Under the pieces are notes generated by a model. It saw nothing but the letters and a program-made list of their open reading frames with translations. It had not been told where the DNA came from and searched no databases. A stretch of 64,000 nucleotides of DNA from NCBI GenBank assembly GCA_002344125.1, contig DDTQ01000013.1:79392-143391 (forward strand). Direction: 5' to 3'. Every line of letters begins with the position of its first letter. Within the stretch, counting starts at the first letter, position 1. A program made the translations under genes and the position numbers. The DNA is from Ignavibacteria bacterium UBA2360. Its GTDB lineage: Bacteria > Bacteroidota > Ignavibacteria > Tepidaquicellales > OLB5. Below, piece by piece: positions 26,001 to 35,152 of the stretch.

Positions 26001-27927
26001 CCCAATCCTGGCTGGCGGCGTGACCTATAAAATTAACCAATAGACCGCCGCGGTTAATAGCGTTCTTAATTGAATCGGCGTAATTGAAAGTTATATATCC
26101 CGCGGAATCATTTCTATAGATCTTCTCAGCAATACCTGTTATTGAATTTGGTAAAATGTAATTGTTAACAAATTCATTTGATTGCGTCTGGTATTGTATC
26201 TGTTCAATTCGGTTCGGGCCGCCGGTTATCATATTGAAATTTTTCCACCATCTCTGCGGCAGTTCATTTTCATATGCAATTATTTTATTCACAACATCCT
26301 GCGCTTCCTGCTGGGTGTAAACAGGCAGTCTGCCAATTGCGGCCTGGTGAAAATACGTAAAGCCGCTCATGTTGAAATTTACAAAATATCCGTCGCTTGG
26401 GGGATTGCCGTAAACAGGAATGAAATTCCTGTAGTAGTTTGGTGAAAGCCTGTTATTCTTAGGATCAAGTGAACCTCTGCCAATGAGCATAACGTACGCA
26501 ACCTTCGGCTGCTGCCAGGTATCATATACATGCTTCACAAAGCGGCGTATGGCTATTGGACTCTCCATTCCGTAATTGAAAATATCAATTACATCATCAA
26601 CCGGCGCTTTGAAAGAGCGGAAATTATCGCGTACTTGCCTGTGTGAACGCAGCTGCTCTGCCTGTGATTCAAACAGTCTGTTGTATATCACAAGGTAATC
26701 TGCCGCGTTGGATGAAGATACCAAATTCTGCACCTGCCGTGATTCATACCTGAAAGGTCTTGCGGTTATTACTTTATTGTAAATTTCAAAATCGCCGTTC
26801 TGTTTGCCTGTGAAAAACAAAGTGTCTGAATCTGAACTGATGTTGGTGATCTTGATATTGTTCTTTATATCATAGATTGAAAACGGAGCAGAGGAATTAA
26901 ATCCTGGTACCCTGAAAAGCGCGCTCGATGTATCTGTGGAATTCAGTGTGATCCTGCAATGCCCATCCGATAAGCGAAATTGCTTTGGATATGTAAGCTC
27001 GATCAGATCAAAATATAAACTTGGTGTAACGCTTGGATTGGTAAATGTAGGTGTGTATGTTACTGTAACAGTATTCTGCGACGCGTTAAAAAGTGTGCTC
27101 TGAAATCCAACGGTAGTATCAAACCTGTTGTAATCATTCCGCTCAAGTGTAGTTATTGGCGTTGAATTTAAAGTAAGTACCAGCTTATGTTCATTGAATG
27201 AAGTATCCCTGGAATTTGGGTATGCAAAGACTCTGAATGAACAACCCGCTGGCAGCGGATTAAGAAGCGGCAGCGAAAAATTTCTCGTTACAGAAAAGCC
27301 AAATTGCGCCGTTAAGTTCTTCCAGTACCATCCTTCCCCGGATATCTTTTCGGTATTAAAAAACCTGAAATCAGTGTTGGCGTTAAATGTTAACCCCAGG
27401 CTGTAAACGGAATCGACTTCCAAGTGAATTTTCTCGAGGGAATAATTGAATGGGTATTCATTACTAACGGAGTATGCTGAAATAGTATATCTTAAACCGT
27501 TTGCGCCATCCCAGCCTATCCAGTAAACGCTTGTATCTGAATACAGGTCATAATACTCATCTGTGGAATAATCAAATGTTGTTGGACCAAAGCTTGCAAG
27601 GTATGTTGTTGTCGGCCCGCCGGAGTTCCGTTTGCCGTAAAAATCTATGTAATCATTGGCGTCAAATGAACCATCCGCTTCGCCATCAAAGTAAACCGGG
27701 ATTTCACTTCCCTTGTAGTAAACCTTAACCGTTCGCGGGTCAATGTTTGAGGTGTTTATTCCTGATTGAGTGAATTCATTGCGGGTAATTCTGTAGAAAC
27801 CATCTGAAGCAATGTGCATTTTCAGATAGGTTTTATTGGGTATTATCCAGTCGTAATTCTGGCAAAATGCTGATGCAGAAATTAGAAGGAAAACCGCTAT
27901 TTTCACACCAAGTTTTATGGCATTCAT
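23059..27927 (-). CDS. PorU-like C25 (gingipain-family) cysteine protease (1622 aa)
   Basis: Residues 1-22 are a signal peptide (VFLLISASAFCQ). The C25 catalytic domain spans about residues 400-770, with the conserved YVMLIGRGSLD and AAIGRLPV strands. The catalytic pair appears as His about 636 (VNFIGHAAS) and Cys about 666 (LSMTCFTG). Beta domains follow, and the last ~90 residues (NYPNPMQGDTYFTFDL, GNGIYLYKL-like NGIYLYKL) resemble a FlgD/T9SS-type C-terminal domain. PorU is the T9SS sortase that cuts cargo sorting domains and transfers cargo to anionic LPS. This protein is longer than classical PorU (about 1150 aa), so a related C25 protease remains possible. Its ATG overlaps the upstream glycosyltransferase stop as ATGA, implying translational coupling. 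Confidence 0.83.
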   Translation of the reverse strand: MNAIKLGVKIAVFLLISASAFCQNYDWIIPNKTYLKMHIASDGFYRITRNEFTQSGINTSNIDPRTVKVYYKGSEIPVYFDGEADGSFDANDYIDFYGKRNSGGPTTTYLASFGPTTFDYSTDEYYDLYSDTSVYWIGWDGANGLRYTISAYSVSNEYPFNYSLEKIHLEVDSVYSLGLTFNANTDFRFFNTEKISGEGWYWKNLTAQFGFSVTRNFSLPLLNPLPAGCSFRVFAYPNSRDTSFNEHKLVLTLNSTPITTLERNDYNRFDTTVGFQSTLFNASQNTVTVTYTPTFTNPSVTPSLYFDLIELTYPKQFRLSDGHCRITLNSTDTSSALFRVPGFNSSAPFSIYDIKNNIKITNISSDSDTLFFTGKQNGDFEIYNKVITARPFRYESRQVQNLVSSSNAADYLVIYNRLFESQAEQLRSHRQVRDNFRSFKAPVDDVIDIFNYGMESPIAIRRFVKHVYDTWQQPKVAYVMLIGRGSLDPKNNRLSPNYYRNFIPVYGNPPSDGYFVNFNMSGFTYFHQAAIGRLPVYTQQEAQDVVNKIIAYENELPQRWWKNFNMITGGPNRIEQIQYQTQSNEFVNNYILPNSITGIAEKIYRNDSAGYITFNYADSIKNAINRGGLLVNFIGHAASQDWELGLEDPFTLNNGSRLPLVLSMTCFTGKNSEPNLRGFGEKFIYAPNRGALGFLGSSGWSFSGAGNELNKYIFIGLAQDTIRRLGSLVQNANNRMTQDSGNFQVRNMINSYNLLGDPASKLLLPEGPEFVIGQTDYRITDQYPLVGETVTWTIFPKNYGLFAPNCKVRFEILKNGNTFSFRDTTINSFKYFDTLSYTFSIDTIGNYSLRATLDYNNQYPGEDPSNNVIVIPLPLRNISYTPLKPINNSVVPQDSVEFVGLNPQVDLRNTNVKVILQVDTSAAFMNPLLNYSNSNISGVANKVKYRIPLADSNIVYYWRTNSLINGDSAGWSETNKFVYNPTVSLAGAKTINSDSIVTLYPRLIGQFPANSYSGLYYTGSGFKLNSQPGILEVKSYGSNGNEASFFIVNQSSLYADGGQNTGLNIVKARKLTGGIVEFRNFRMSSPQSSDSVLNFMNTFDTTHYVLIGVASFVPISDSLRQTAKNKIKEFGSQLIDSVTRFDQFDSYAFIGYLGAASLNTSEQFHRFGSNSVWTPSFANLNPVVLNTLGTIDLSIGPAHRWKYFSWNRLLPGGSSVNFDVTGVDVFGNAVPLYSGLSSNTYTALDTVSSYIYPDLDLRANIEIDTLSGIESPEFNSLYFSYTPPAEIIPDNYSFIRSDSIVNEGAQVNISVRNYNIGFVPAGVIVYKWTANAYNGLVTLRTDTVYTPLMPDSNYVSTVTINTQGLKNPQSTIDTLDINFEVTMLNNQNDYYPFNNFAFTDIVIVGDSTGPAIDVTYDGNKILDGDLIPARPEILFRFYDESKLEYSMADTAGIFIRLDGRRINYFTSGVQNPEITFTPVNDGSFKTSVLYKPELTAGTHLLQYYGADKDGNRDTLVNNVYISYDFAVRNLFNYPNPMQGDTYFTFDLFASEAPQSCIIKIYTVAGRLVRNVEGQARVGFNNIYWDGKDGDGETMANGIYLYKLILEGSGKTETSIQKLAILR

Positions 27928-28661
27928 CCTGCCAATTTACGCATTTTTAATGCAATAATTCTATATAAAAATAATGGGTTTCCTATAATATACCTCTTAA
28001 AGTACTTTAAGGGTGAACTAAGCAATCTGTAAAGCCATTCTAACCCTATTACACGCAGAAATGCGGGACCTCTTTGCCTTGTGCCCGCAATAACACTGAT
28101 CCCGTCCCCAACGCAAATTATCACATTACAGGAAATCCGTTCCATATTTTTTGCTGTCCATCTTTCCTGAAGCGGTGTGCCTAAACCCACAACTAAAATT
28201 TCCGCCTGCGAACTGTTAATTTGCGATATAACATTCTCATCATCAAAACTGTATCCATTATGCAGTCCTGCAACCTGTAAGCCATGATTATTGCCGGCAA
28301 TCCTTCCCAGTACTTCATCTGTATTTCCGAAAAAGAAAACTTTACTATTATGTCTGATCAATTCATTCATCAGCAGGGGATACAGATCAGAACCCGTAAA
28401 CCTATGTCCCCCGTAAGAACCGCGGTAAAGGAAGTTTGCCGCAAGCTTGATGCCAATGCCATCGGGATGAACAATATCAAATCTTCCAAGATATTCTTTT
28501 AGTTCCGGCAGTTTGTATGAAGTGTTTATGCTGTTTGCATTTGTGTATGCAATGCATAGGCGCCCTTTGTTATCTAATGCGCTGCTTATCTGATGCAGTA
28601 AACCGTGATAGTCTGTAATATTTATGTTAATATCATTAATATTTACCGTACGGTTATTCAT
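27924..28661 (-). CDS. WecG/TagA/CpsF family glycosyltransferase (245 aa)
   Basis: A GT26-type enzyme that adds N-acetylmannosamine-type or related sugars to an undecaprenyl-linked acceptor. Recognisable parts are the N-terminal AYTNANSINTSYK segment, DIVHPDGIGIKLA near residue 85, VVGLGTPLQERW near 155, CVGDGISVIAGTRQRGPAFL and the C-terminal amphipathic GLEWLYRLLSSPLKYFKRY, which contacts the membrane. Its length is typical of the family. The stop shares four bases (ATGA) with the start of the C25 protease gene, and it begins 3 nt after the upstream glycosyltransferase. The sugar donor is not predictable. Confidence 0.93.
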   Translation of the reverse strand: MNNRTVNINDININITDYHGLLHQISSALDNKGRLCIAYTNANSINTSYKLPELKEYLGRFDIVHPDGIGIKLAANFLYRGSYGGHRFTGSDLYPLLMNELIRHNSKVFFFGNTDEVLGRIAGNNHGLQVAGLHNGYSFDDENVISQINSSQAEILVVGLGTPLQERWTAKNMERISCNVIICVGDGISVIAGTRQRGPAFLRVIGLEWLYRLLSSPLKYFKRYIIGNPLFLYRIIALKMRKLAG

Positions 28662-28664
28662 TTA

Positions 28665-29741
28665 TCAATGTCTAAGCAGAGTTCTGTAGAGGTGTTCAAT
28701 CTTTGGCAGTACGAATTCCTGAGTATAATTGTTCAGTACATCTTCGTGCAGTTTTACTGCGCACTCTTCAGCGAGTTTTTTGTTATCTCTGAAAAATAAT
28801 ATCTTTTCAGCAAGTTCCTTTTCATTGCCGGCTTTAAAAAGCAGTCCATTACCGCCATCTTCTATCAATTCTCCGATCCCATCCACATTCGCGCCTATGA
28901 ACGGAACCCGGTGAAGACCCGCCTGCAGCATAAAATTGGGGAACGGGTCGCGGGTTGAAGGAAGCACGCAGATATCAGCTATAAGGAAATACTGCAGCAG
29001 GTTTTTCTGCGGCACTATTATCTCAACATTCAGATCATTCCTGGCAATATACCTGCGGTAGTCAATATCATTATTGCCTTCACCAACAAGAATAAGCCCG
29101 ATCTTTTCTTTCTTTAATAAATTAAGAGCCTTTAAAAGGGTCTCAAAATCTTTATCGTTATGAAAACGGCCTATTGCCAGGATAATGAAAAATTTCCCGT
29201 GGTCACGGGAGCGGGGCGCAATGATCTCAAGTTCATGGATTTCTTCGGTATCAGTAAAATTATGTATCAGTTTGATACGGTCTTTATCAAGAGAGAATCT
29301 CCTGAGCAGCATTTCTTTCACGGAATTTGAAACGGCAATAATACCATCAGACCTGTACTCAATATTATATTTCCGTTTAACTATACTCAGTGAAGTGAAT
29401 ACCGATACAGGTTTATTCTTTTTAATTCTTTTTATTGCCTGAAGCGCAAGTACTTCAGTAAGCCTGTGATGAGTATGTACAACATTTATACTGTTTTCGG
29501 CTATAACTCTTTTTAATGCGGAAACATTTCCCGCAATCGAAATTGGATTCTTGGATTTGAGACCTTTCAGTAATGTATAGCCGATTCCTTTTTCTTCAAG
29601 CCGTTCAAGTGAATCACCGCCGTTTGTGATTACAGTTACATTGTGTTTGCGTGAAAGATACTTTGCAAGCAAATATACGTAGTAAGACCTGCCGCAGGCG
29701 TAATTGAAATCAGGGGTTATATGTAATATGTTTAACTTCAT
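28665..29741 (-). CDS. GT4-family glycosyltransferase (358 aa)
   Basis: A GT-B fold retaining glycosyltransferase. The N-terminal domain opens with ILHITPDFNYACGRSYYVYLLAKYL and contains VVHTHHRLTEVLA. The C-terminal nucleotide-sugar domain has IILAIGRFHNDKDFETLLKA, LVGEGNND, the acceptor-proximal DICVLPSTRDPFPNFMLQAG and a final GNGLLFKAGNEKELAE. The usual E-x7-E of GT4 reads here as DPFPNFMLQA, so the first glutamate is replaced. It lies 3 nt upstream of the WecG-type gene and 5 nt after the membrane protein gene. It probably extends the lipid-linked glycan on the cytoplasmic side. Confidence 0.93.
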   Translation of the reverse strand: MKLNILHITPDFNYACGRSYYVYLLAKYLSRKHNVTVITNGGDSLERLEEKGIGYTLLKGLKSKNPISIAGNVSALKRVIAENSINVVHTHHRLTEVLALQAIKRIKKNKPVSVFTSLSIVKRKYNIEYRSDGIIAVSNSVKEMLLRRFSLDKDRIKLIHNFTDTEEIHELEIIAPRSRDHGKFFIILAIGRFHNDKDFETLLKALNLLKKEKIGLILVGEGNNDIDYRRYIARNDLNVEIIVPQKNLLQYFLIADICVLPSTRDPFPNFMLQAGLHRVPFIGANVDGIGELIEDGGNGLLFKAGNEKELAEKILFFRDNKKLAEECAVKLHEDVLNNYTQEFVLPKIEHLYRTLLRH

Positions 29742-29746
29742 TTACT

Positions 29747-31387
29747 TCAATATATCTTCCTGAAACCAAGCTCTTCAGCCAGAAAGCATGTGACTCTATC
29801 TGAAAGTATGATAAGCCTTAATCTTATGGGCTTATCAACTGTATTGAATTCAGTGAATTCAACTGAAATATCATTGTTCTTAAATCCTGTGCGGATGCGT
29901 TCGCTGCTGTAGCCTTCAATGTAAAAAAACTGCTTAGGCGCAATTGCTTTAATTTCAAATTCATTCGGTGAAATTGTTTTACACTCCAGCTTTGCGCCAA
30001 TTGAACTTTCCTGGAATGCGGCGGTTTGTATAACGTCATTTATCGTATCTTTGATGGAATATTGTTTATCCTTCCAGAAGCCGTAAGCGCCTGTCATTTT
30101 ATCAAACATGAATGTCTGTTTAAATCTGCCGGGGTTGCCAAGCAGCACTATCTTTTTGCCCGGCTCCAGCGGGGCTGCAATGAGGCTTTCAACATTTATT
30201 CTTGCTTTTTCATATGATGTGCGCCAGTCCATAACGGTTATTGCAGACCAGATCACCCAAAACACCATTGCTGCAGCAAATGCCGCGCGCAAAACATTCT
30301 TGTTGAACTTCAGGCTTAGCCTTTTTTGCTCGCTGTATATATATAGCAGGAATACTGCAAGCACGGCAAATGGCAATAGTATCATTTGGGGTCTGATATA
30401 ACCCACGATTGCATAAGGAGCTATAAGTATAAAAAAGAAAGCAGTTAACTGGCCTATAATTTTGTAAATGTCACTTCGCGCTGAATTCCAGATCAGGTAA
30501 AATGCCGTTCCGTACAGTATAAAAAGATATATAATGATCAGCTTGTTATCATTGCGAAGCTGGAAGTTTATTGTGATAAAATCCAGGGGAATAGAAAGCG
30601 CGATAAGCGCCCTTGCGAATACTCCGGGGGCATTGCTTAATGGAAACGATTGGTATAAGGTCGTGATCTCTGTCATGTTATTGCCAAGTACGCCAAATCT
30701 GAATATGAAATACAGCGCCAGTAATGTAACAACGCAAATAGCCAGCGGCATGGACTTTTTTAAACCTGCTTTTCCTTTTCTGAAATACTCTGCCAGTATT
30801 ATCACCGCAGGAAGCGTAATGGCAAGCTCCTTGGTCAGCAGCGCGAGAGTGAACGTTACCAGGGAAAGTACAAAGAAGCTCCTTTTGCCTGTATCGCTGT
30901 AGAGAAAGAACAGCAGAACTGAGATTATGAAAAAGAAACAGCATATCAGATCGACTCTTGCAGCCATCCAGCAGATGTTGTTAATATTATTTGGATATAA
31001 AAGTATTGCCGCTGAACAAACCAGCGATACTGATGCGCGTTTAGTGAGATAGAAAAGTGTCAGCCCGGCGGAAAAAGCAATAAAGAAAAATAACACTAGA
31101 TTCTGTATTCTGAACCAGACAAAATTATCCTGCGCGAACCCGAAAAATGCGCTTAAGCTTACGCTCTTTTCAAGGGATAAGTAATAGAACGGTCTGATAT
31201 GAAATGTGTTGGTAAAGGGGAGCGCGCCGGTCAGTTTCTGGTAGAAAGTCGAATTGATTGCGTCGTAAATATTCATGTAATCATCTGAAACCAGCCCTAT
31301 ACTGAAAAATCCGAGAAAGTAAAGACATGCTGTGTAAACAGCATAAATTCCCAGTGAGTAGTAAATGAATTTACGGGATTCTTTCAA
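29747..31387 (-). CDS. GT-C-like polytopic membrane glycosyltransferase (546 aa)
   Basis: About 11-12 hydrophobic segments occupy residues 8-400, with a soluble C-terminal part of about 150 residues. Near residue 36 the first extracytoplasmic loop carries GLVSDDYMNI; paired acidic residues here are the catalytic site in GT-C enzymes such as the PMT/GT39 families, which use polyprenyl-phosphate sugars. RPFYYLSL and WMAARVDL further support the assignment. It could add a side sugar in the periplasm or act on protein. A polymerase (Wzy) role is a less likely alternative. It is 1 nt from the GT2 gene upstream in the operon. Confidence 0.8.
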   Translation of the reverse strand: MKESRKFIYYSLGIYAVYTACLYFLGFFSIGLVSDDYMNIYDAINSTFYQKLTGALPFTNTFHIRPFYYLSLEKSVSLSAFFGFAQDNFVWFRIQNLVLFFFIAFSAGLTLFYLTKRASVSLVCSAAILLYPNNINNICWMAARVDLICCFFFIISVLLFFLYSDTGKRSFFVLSLVTFTLALLTKELAITLPAVIILAEYFRKGKAGLKKSMPLAICVVTLLALYFIFRFGVLGNNMTEITTLYQSFPLSNAPGVFARALIALSIPLDFITINFQLRNDNKLIIIYLFILYGTAFYLIWNSARSDIYKIIGQLTAFFFILIAPYAIVGYIRPQMILLPFAVLAVFLLYIYSEQKRLSLKFNKNVLRAAFAAAMVFWVIWSAITVMDWRTSYEKARINVESLIAAPLEPGKKIVLLGNPGRFKQTFMFDKMTGAYGFWKDKQYSIKDTINDVIQTAAFQESSIGAKLECKTISPNEFEIKAIAPKQFFYIEGYSSERIRTGFKNNDISVEFTEFNTVDKPIRLRLIILSDRVTCFLAEELGFRKIY

Positions 31388-31388
31388 G

Positions 31389-32339
31389 TTATTTCAATAG
31401 TAAATTTAGTTCTTTCTTATAATGACTCTTATTTGTGAATAAAGCCGCAAGCCTGTATCTTACATGCGAATTTATAAACTTAAAAAAATATTTATCAGGT
31501 AAAAATGTAGTTAAATAGGCGGCTATGTTCTTCAGAGAAAAAGAATTCCTGAAATAGCCCCGTGAATCTGACCTTGACCCGTAAAAGTAATTCAGCCATG
31601 CTATCACCTGTGCGCTGTAAAAGTGCTCGCCCTTTGATTTTGAGTCCACAATTTTTTTGAAGGCGGCAGTGTGCAGCATATTGAATAAATTCCCGCGCGT
31701 GCCTGTTAATGTACGGGAATCCGGGCGGAGCCTGGTATAAACTAGGAATTCAGGCATGATAGCAAATGTAACTTCATCCCTTAGCCTGTAAAGCAGTTCG
31801 TAGTCTTCATTGCAGTCAAGTGATTCATTGAATCTGTTTGCTGTAAAAATACTTTTTCTGAATATCATTGCAGATTGGTTTATTGGATTGTGAAGGTCAA
31901 GATATTTGTGAATTGCTGCGTGAGTTTGCGGTTCTTTCAGAAGAAAAAGTATTTTCGCGGGATCTCTGAAATAAACTGACCACGAAGATAGAATATCAAC
32001 CCCTGGATTATCAGCAAGAAATGCAATTTCCTTTTCAAGCCTGTTTGATGTATTCAGGTCATCGGCGTCAATTCTCGCTATCCATTCACTGCGGCATAAA
32101 CATATGCCGTAGTTCATTGCAGCCGATGTTCCATTATGTTCTGTGTAATGATATTTAATTCTGCTGTCATTGAACTTCTTTATGAGCTCAGCGGTGTTAT
32201 CTGTTGAGCCGTCATCAATTATTATAAACTCAAATTCCCTATAGCTTTGAGCAAGGATGCTCTTGATCGCCCCTGAAAGATACTTTCCGCCGTTAAAAAC
32301 CGGCATCAACACCGATACGTTCTTTATTTCTTCAGGCAA
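31389..32339 (-). CDS. GT2-family glycosyltransferase (316 aa)
   Basis: A GT-A fold inverting enzyme: VSVLMPVFNGGKYLSGAI at residues 8-25, FEFIIIDDGSTDNT near 37-50, and the metal-binding DxD as ARIDADDLN near 90. The acceptor region has DCNEDYELLYRLRD (ED motif). The length fits a soluble cytoplasmic member that acts on undecaprenyl-linked sugars. The start overlaps the stop of the upstream GT4 gene by 16 nt. Confidence 0.94.
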   Translation of the reverse strand: MPEEIKNVSVLMPVFNGGKYLSGAIKSILAQSYREFEFIIIDDGSTDNTAELIKKFNDSRIKYHYTEHNGTSAAMNYGICLCRSEWIARIDADDLNTSNRLEKEIAFLADNPGVDILSSWSVYFRDPAKILFLLKEPQTHAAIHKYLDLHNPINQSAMIFRKSIFTANRFNESLDCNEDYELLYRLRDEVTFAIMPEFLVYTRLRPDSRTLTGTRGNLFNMLHTAAFKKIVDSKSKGEHFYSAQVIAWLNYFYGSRSDSRGYFRNSFSLKNIAAYLTTFLPDKYFFKFINSHVRYRLAALFTNKSHYKKELNLLLK

Positions 32340-33394
32340 TTTTGGTATAGTGAAATATGCTTTTCTATCATTGTGGAAATTGAATACTCTTTTTTAACAA
32401 GTTTGTAAAAATTCTCAGAAAGTAACTTATACCTTTCGTAGTCAGTCAGTACTTTTTCAAGCAATACTGCCAGTTCCGCGGCGCTGCCGCTTTTGAACTT
32501 GAGACAATTTTTTCCGCTATCCAAAATATCTTCTGAGCCGCGGAAATCAGAGCTTATCACCAAAGCATTTGCCGCACCCGCTTCTGTAATTATTGCCGGA
32601 AAACCTTCGTTATCAGAGCGGGTTGGATTCACAAGTACATGCACGCTCTCAAGATAGCTGTTCATATCGGGTACCTTACCCGGAAAAATAACTTTTGAGC
32701 CCGCAGCCGCGTTTTGTTCCTTCAGATTGCTTTCCAACTCTCCTTCGCCTGCAATGTAAAAAGATGCTCTTTCCAGAATTTCTTCCGGCAGCCGGTTAAC
32801 CGCGTTTATAAAGAGATCCAGTCCTTTTTCATGTGTGAACCTTGAGGCTGCCAGAACTTTGATTTTATCTCTAACAGGCTTCTCAGGCATTTTGTCCGGA
32901 ACCGGAATGCCGCAGCGGATAAATGCGATGTTGGATTCATTTGCGATCTTATTTTCAATGATATACTTCCTTATATGCTCATTTATTGCGGCATATTTAT
33001 CCGCGTTAAAGTGTTTAAGTCTGCCAAACGCCTCCAGTATTCCGTGATTTGTTTGAACAGTTCTCCCGGATGTTAACTGCGATGCCCTGCGCGCAATTGC
33101 TGCGCCATAATGGTAATGTGAATGTAATACATTGATCTCATTCTGCCTGGTAAATTTTACCAAAAAATTTATGGCTGAAATGTACCCTGAAAACGTACGC
33201 GTCAAATGCAAAAAACGCTCATCGGAAATTATGTTAACATTGATATCACTGAAACGGTTTATACCGTTCCCGCCGCCGCAGATTATCCATAAATTCACGT
33301 TACCTGTTTGAACCAGTCCGCGGGATAAGTGCAGAATATGATTTGTCACACCGCAGGTGCTGCGAAGTTCATTTACAAGCAGAAGAATATTCAT
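32324..33394 (-). CDS. GT4-family glycosyltransferase (356 aa)
   Basis: GT-B fold. The N-terminal ILLLVNELRSTCGVTNHILHLSRGL and NVLHSHYHYGAAIARRA belong to the acceptor domain. The donor domain has VLAASRFTHEKGLDLFINAV, YIAGEGEL, VNPTRSDNEGFPAIITEAGA (E-x7-E intact) and the closing GKNCLKFKSGSAAELA. It overlaps its neighbours by 16 nt downstream and 4 nt upstream, showing that it belongs to the same operon. Sugar specificity is unknown. Confidence 0.94.
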   Translation of the reverse strand: MNILLLVNELRSTCGVTNHILHLSRGLVQTGNVNLWIICGGGNGINRFSDINVNIISDERFLHLTRTFSGYISAINFLVKFTRQNEINVLHSHYHYGAAIARRASQLTSGRTVQTNHGILEAFGRLKHFNADKYAAINEHIRKYIIENKIANESNIAFIRCGIPVPDKMPEKPVRDKIKVLAASRFTHEKGLDLFINAVNRLPEEILERASFYIAGEGELESNLKEQNAAAGSKVIFPGKVPDMNSYLESVHVLVNPTRSDNEGFPAIITEAGAANALVISSDFRGSEDILDSGKNCLKFKSGSAAELAVLLEKVLTDYERYKLLSENFYKLVKKEYSISTMIEKHISLYQNCLKK

Positions 33395-34515
33395 CTTGCC
33401 GGCTCCTTATATATTGATGCGTAACCGTTGAACGCTTTTTCACCTGAAAACTCTGCCGCAGTATCTGCTGCAGCTTTGCTCAACTGTGCTATTTGAGTTC
33501 TATCCAAACCTGCGATCATATCCAGTGTTTCTGCAAGTGCATTGTTATTGCCATAATCAATTTTAAACCCGTTAATTTTGTTATTTATGTATGCCGCTAT
33601 TCCGGTTTCATTTGTTACCACCGGAATTAACCCCGAAGCCATTGCTTCAGCGGCAGCTATTGAAAATGTATCGTAGCTGTTAAGTGATAAAAATACATCC
33701 TTATCTCTGTAGAACTCAGCTAACATTCCGGCTTTCATTAAAGGTATTTTGTGGAATGCGGCATTTCCTTTTCCTGGTAACCTGATATCTATATCAGTAA
33801 CTATGTAAACATCCATCGGTGATTTAACATTACCTGCGCTCTCAAACAAAAGATCCATGCCGCTTTGTGTGAAATGATTCCTGTGCTGAATAACGGCTTT
33901 CAATCTGCCCGTGCTTAGAGAAGTATGTCCTGCTGCGCTGAATTCTTCTCCTGCAAAGTTTGGCAGTATAGCCGTTTTTGAACGCCCGGTTTTGTAATAC
34001 TCTTCAGCTTTTGCACGCGCAGCAATGGATGGAAAAACTATCACATCAGAATATTTCATGAATACCTTTTCGCAGAAGTTATCTTTGAACTTTAAGTAAC
34101 CGGTTATGTTCTTTATAACTGAATTTTCATGTTGAACTACACCATGACAATTGTAAACTATCTTCACATTAAAGAATACTCTGTATATATAAAGCAATAC
34201 GCCAAAGCGTTCAAACTGCAGCAGGTGGATAACGTCTGGTCTGTAGAGCGCTAAAAAGGGGAGTACCCTTAAAAGTCCGAGTGTAATTATCTTCCCGGTG
34301 CCAATTGTTTTCTCCTGCCTGCCGAAGAGCTTTCTGAAAATGGAATGCTCTCTGCCGTCAAAAAAATATTGAATGAATGTGACTGACTGTTTGGCTGAAA
34401 TATGGTAAAAGAGCGATGAGGCAAAACGCTCCGGTCCGGAAAGAATTTCACTTTCGGCAAACCTGCCCGCAAAAAGTATCTTTATGTTATCTTCTCTTTT
34501 TCTCAAACCCTTCAA
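33391..34515 (-). CDS. GT4-family glycosyltransferase (374 aa)
   Basis: GT-B fold with ILFAGRFAESEILSGPERFASSLF at the N-terminus, VIHLLQFERFGVLL and KIVYNCHGVVQHEN in the acceptor domain, and VFLSLNSYDTFSIAAAEAMASGLIPV at the donor site, containing the E-A-M-A-S-G loop of GT4 enzymes. The start at 34515 overlaps the upstream methyltransferase by 29 nt; no later Met is available before the first strand, so the overlap is accepted. It forms ATGA-type overlaps (4 nt) with the next GT4 gene. Confidence 0.92.
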   Translation of the reverse strand: MKGLRKREDNIKILFAGRFAESEILSGPERFASSLFYHISAKQSVTFIQYFFDGREHSIFRKLFGRQEKTIGTGKIITLGLLRVLPFLALYRPDVIHLLQFERFGVLLYIYRVFFNVKIVYNCHGVVQHENSVIKNITGYLKFKDNFCEKVFMKYSDVIVFPSIAARAKAEEYYKTGRSKTAILPNFAGEEFSAAGHTSLSTGRLKAVIQHRNHFTQSGMDLLFESAGNVKSPMDVYIVTDIDIRLPGKGNAAFHKIPLMKAGMLAEFYRDKDVFLSLNSYDTFSIAAAEAMASGLIPVVTNETGIAAYINNKINGFKIDYGNNNALAETLDMIAGLDRTQIAQLSKAAADTAAEFSGEKAFNGYASIYKEPAR

Positions 34516-35152
34516 TTAGTTTCTTTAAACCAAGTCTGTGTTTCAGAAAGTTTTTAAGTTTGAAGAATTTGCCGTATTTTTTTGTGAATTCTATTTTACT
34601 ATTAGAAACCAGGATTACGCTGAATTCCCTGTTTTCAATATCGTAAAACGTTTTTATCCTATAGTATTTGTATTTTGTGAAGTCGTTATTGTACCAAATA
34701 CTCCTGTGAGCTTCAAATGGATTCTCATCTGCAGCCTCCTGCGGCCAGTATTTGCCGATCGGTATATTTATCAATGCGCATTTACACCTGGTGAGAGCAA
34801 GTTTTATCAGTTCTTCGCCTTTCTCCTTTTCCATGTGTTCAATTACATCGCCAAAGTTTATAAGATCATAACATTTATCGGTTGTAGTCATAAATTCTGA
34901 GGCATCGGTAATGTACACTTCATTGTAAAAGTATTTATGATACTCCTTTACATACCCCGGATATATCTCAATTGCGTCAATCGTCCGCTCCCAATTGCCG
35001 TCATACCTGCCCGTATCCCAGATCTCAAGGAATTCTCTGAACAAAAAACCCCACCTGCCGAAACCCGCTCCAACATCAAGGATAGAACGCGGATCAAGCT
35101 TCCTCACCAGTTCTATATTATATGATATATTCTGCCAGTTTGATGTGCCCAT
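34487..35152 (-). CDS. Class I SAM-dependent methyltransferase in glycan operon (221 aa)
   Basis: Motif I is SILDVGAGFGRWGFLFREFL near residues 19-38, followed by TIDAIEIYPGYV (end of strand 2), ITDASEFM and YDLINFGDVIEHMEKEKGEEL. The C-terminal IPIGKYWPQEAADENPFEAH resembles methyltransferases of capsule and O-antigen clusters. It follows the flippase gene without any gap. Probably it methylates a sugar or caps the glycan, as methyl groups can stop chain growth; that is inferred from context only. Confidence 0.9.
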   Translation of the reverse strand: MGTSNWQNISYNIELVRKLDPRSILDVGAGFGRWGFLFREFLEIWDTGRYDGNWERTIDAIEIYPGYVKEYHKYFYNEVYITDASEFMTTTDKCYDLINFGDVIEHMEKEKGEELIKLALTRCKCALINIPIGKYWPQEAADENPFEAHRSIWYNNDFTKYKYYRIKTFYDIENREFSVILVSNSKIEFTKKYGKFFKLKNFLKHRLGLKKLIEGFEKKRR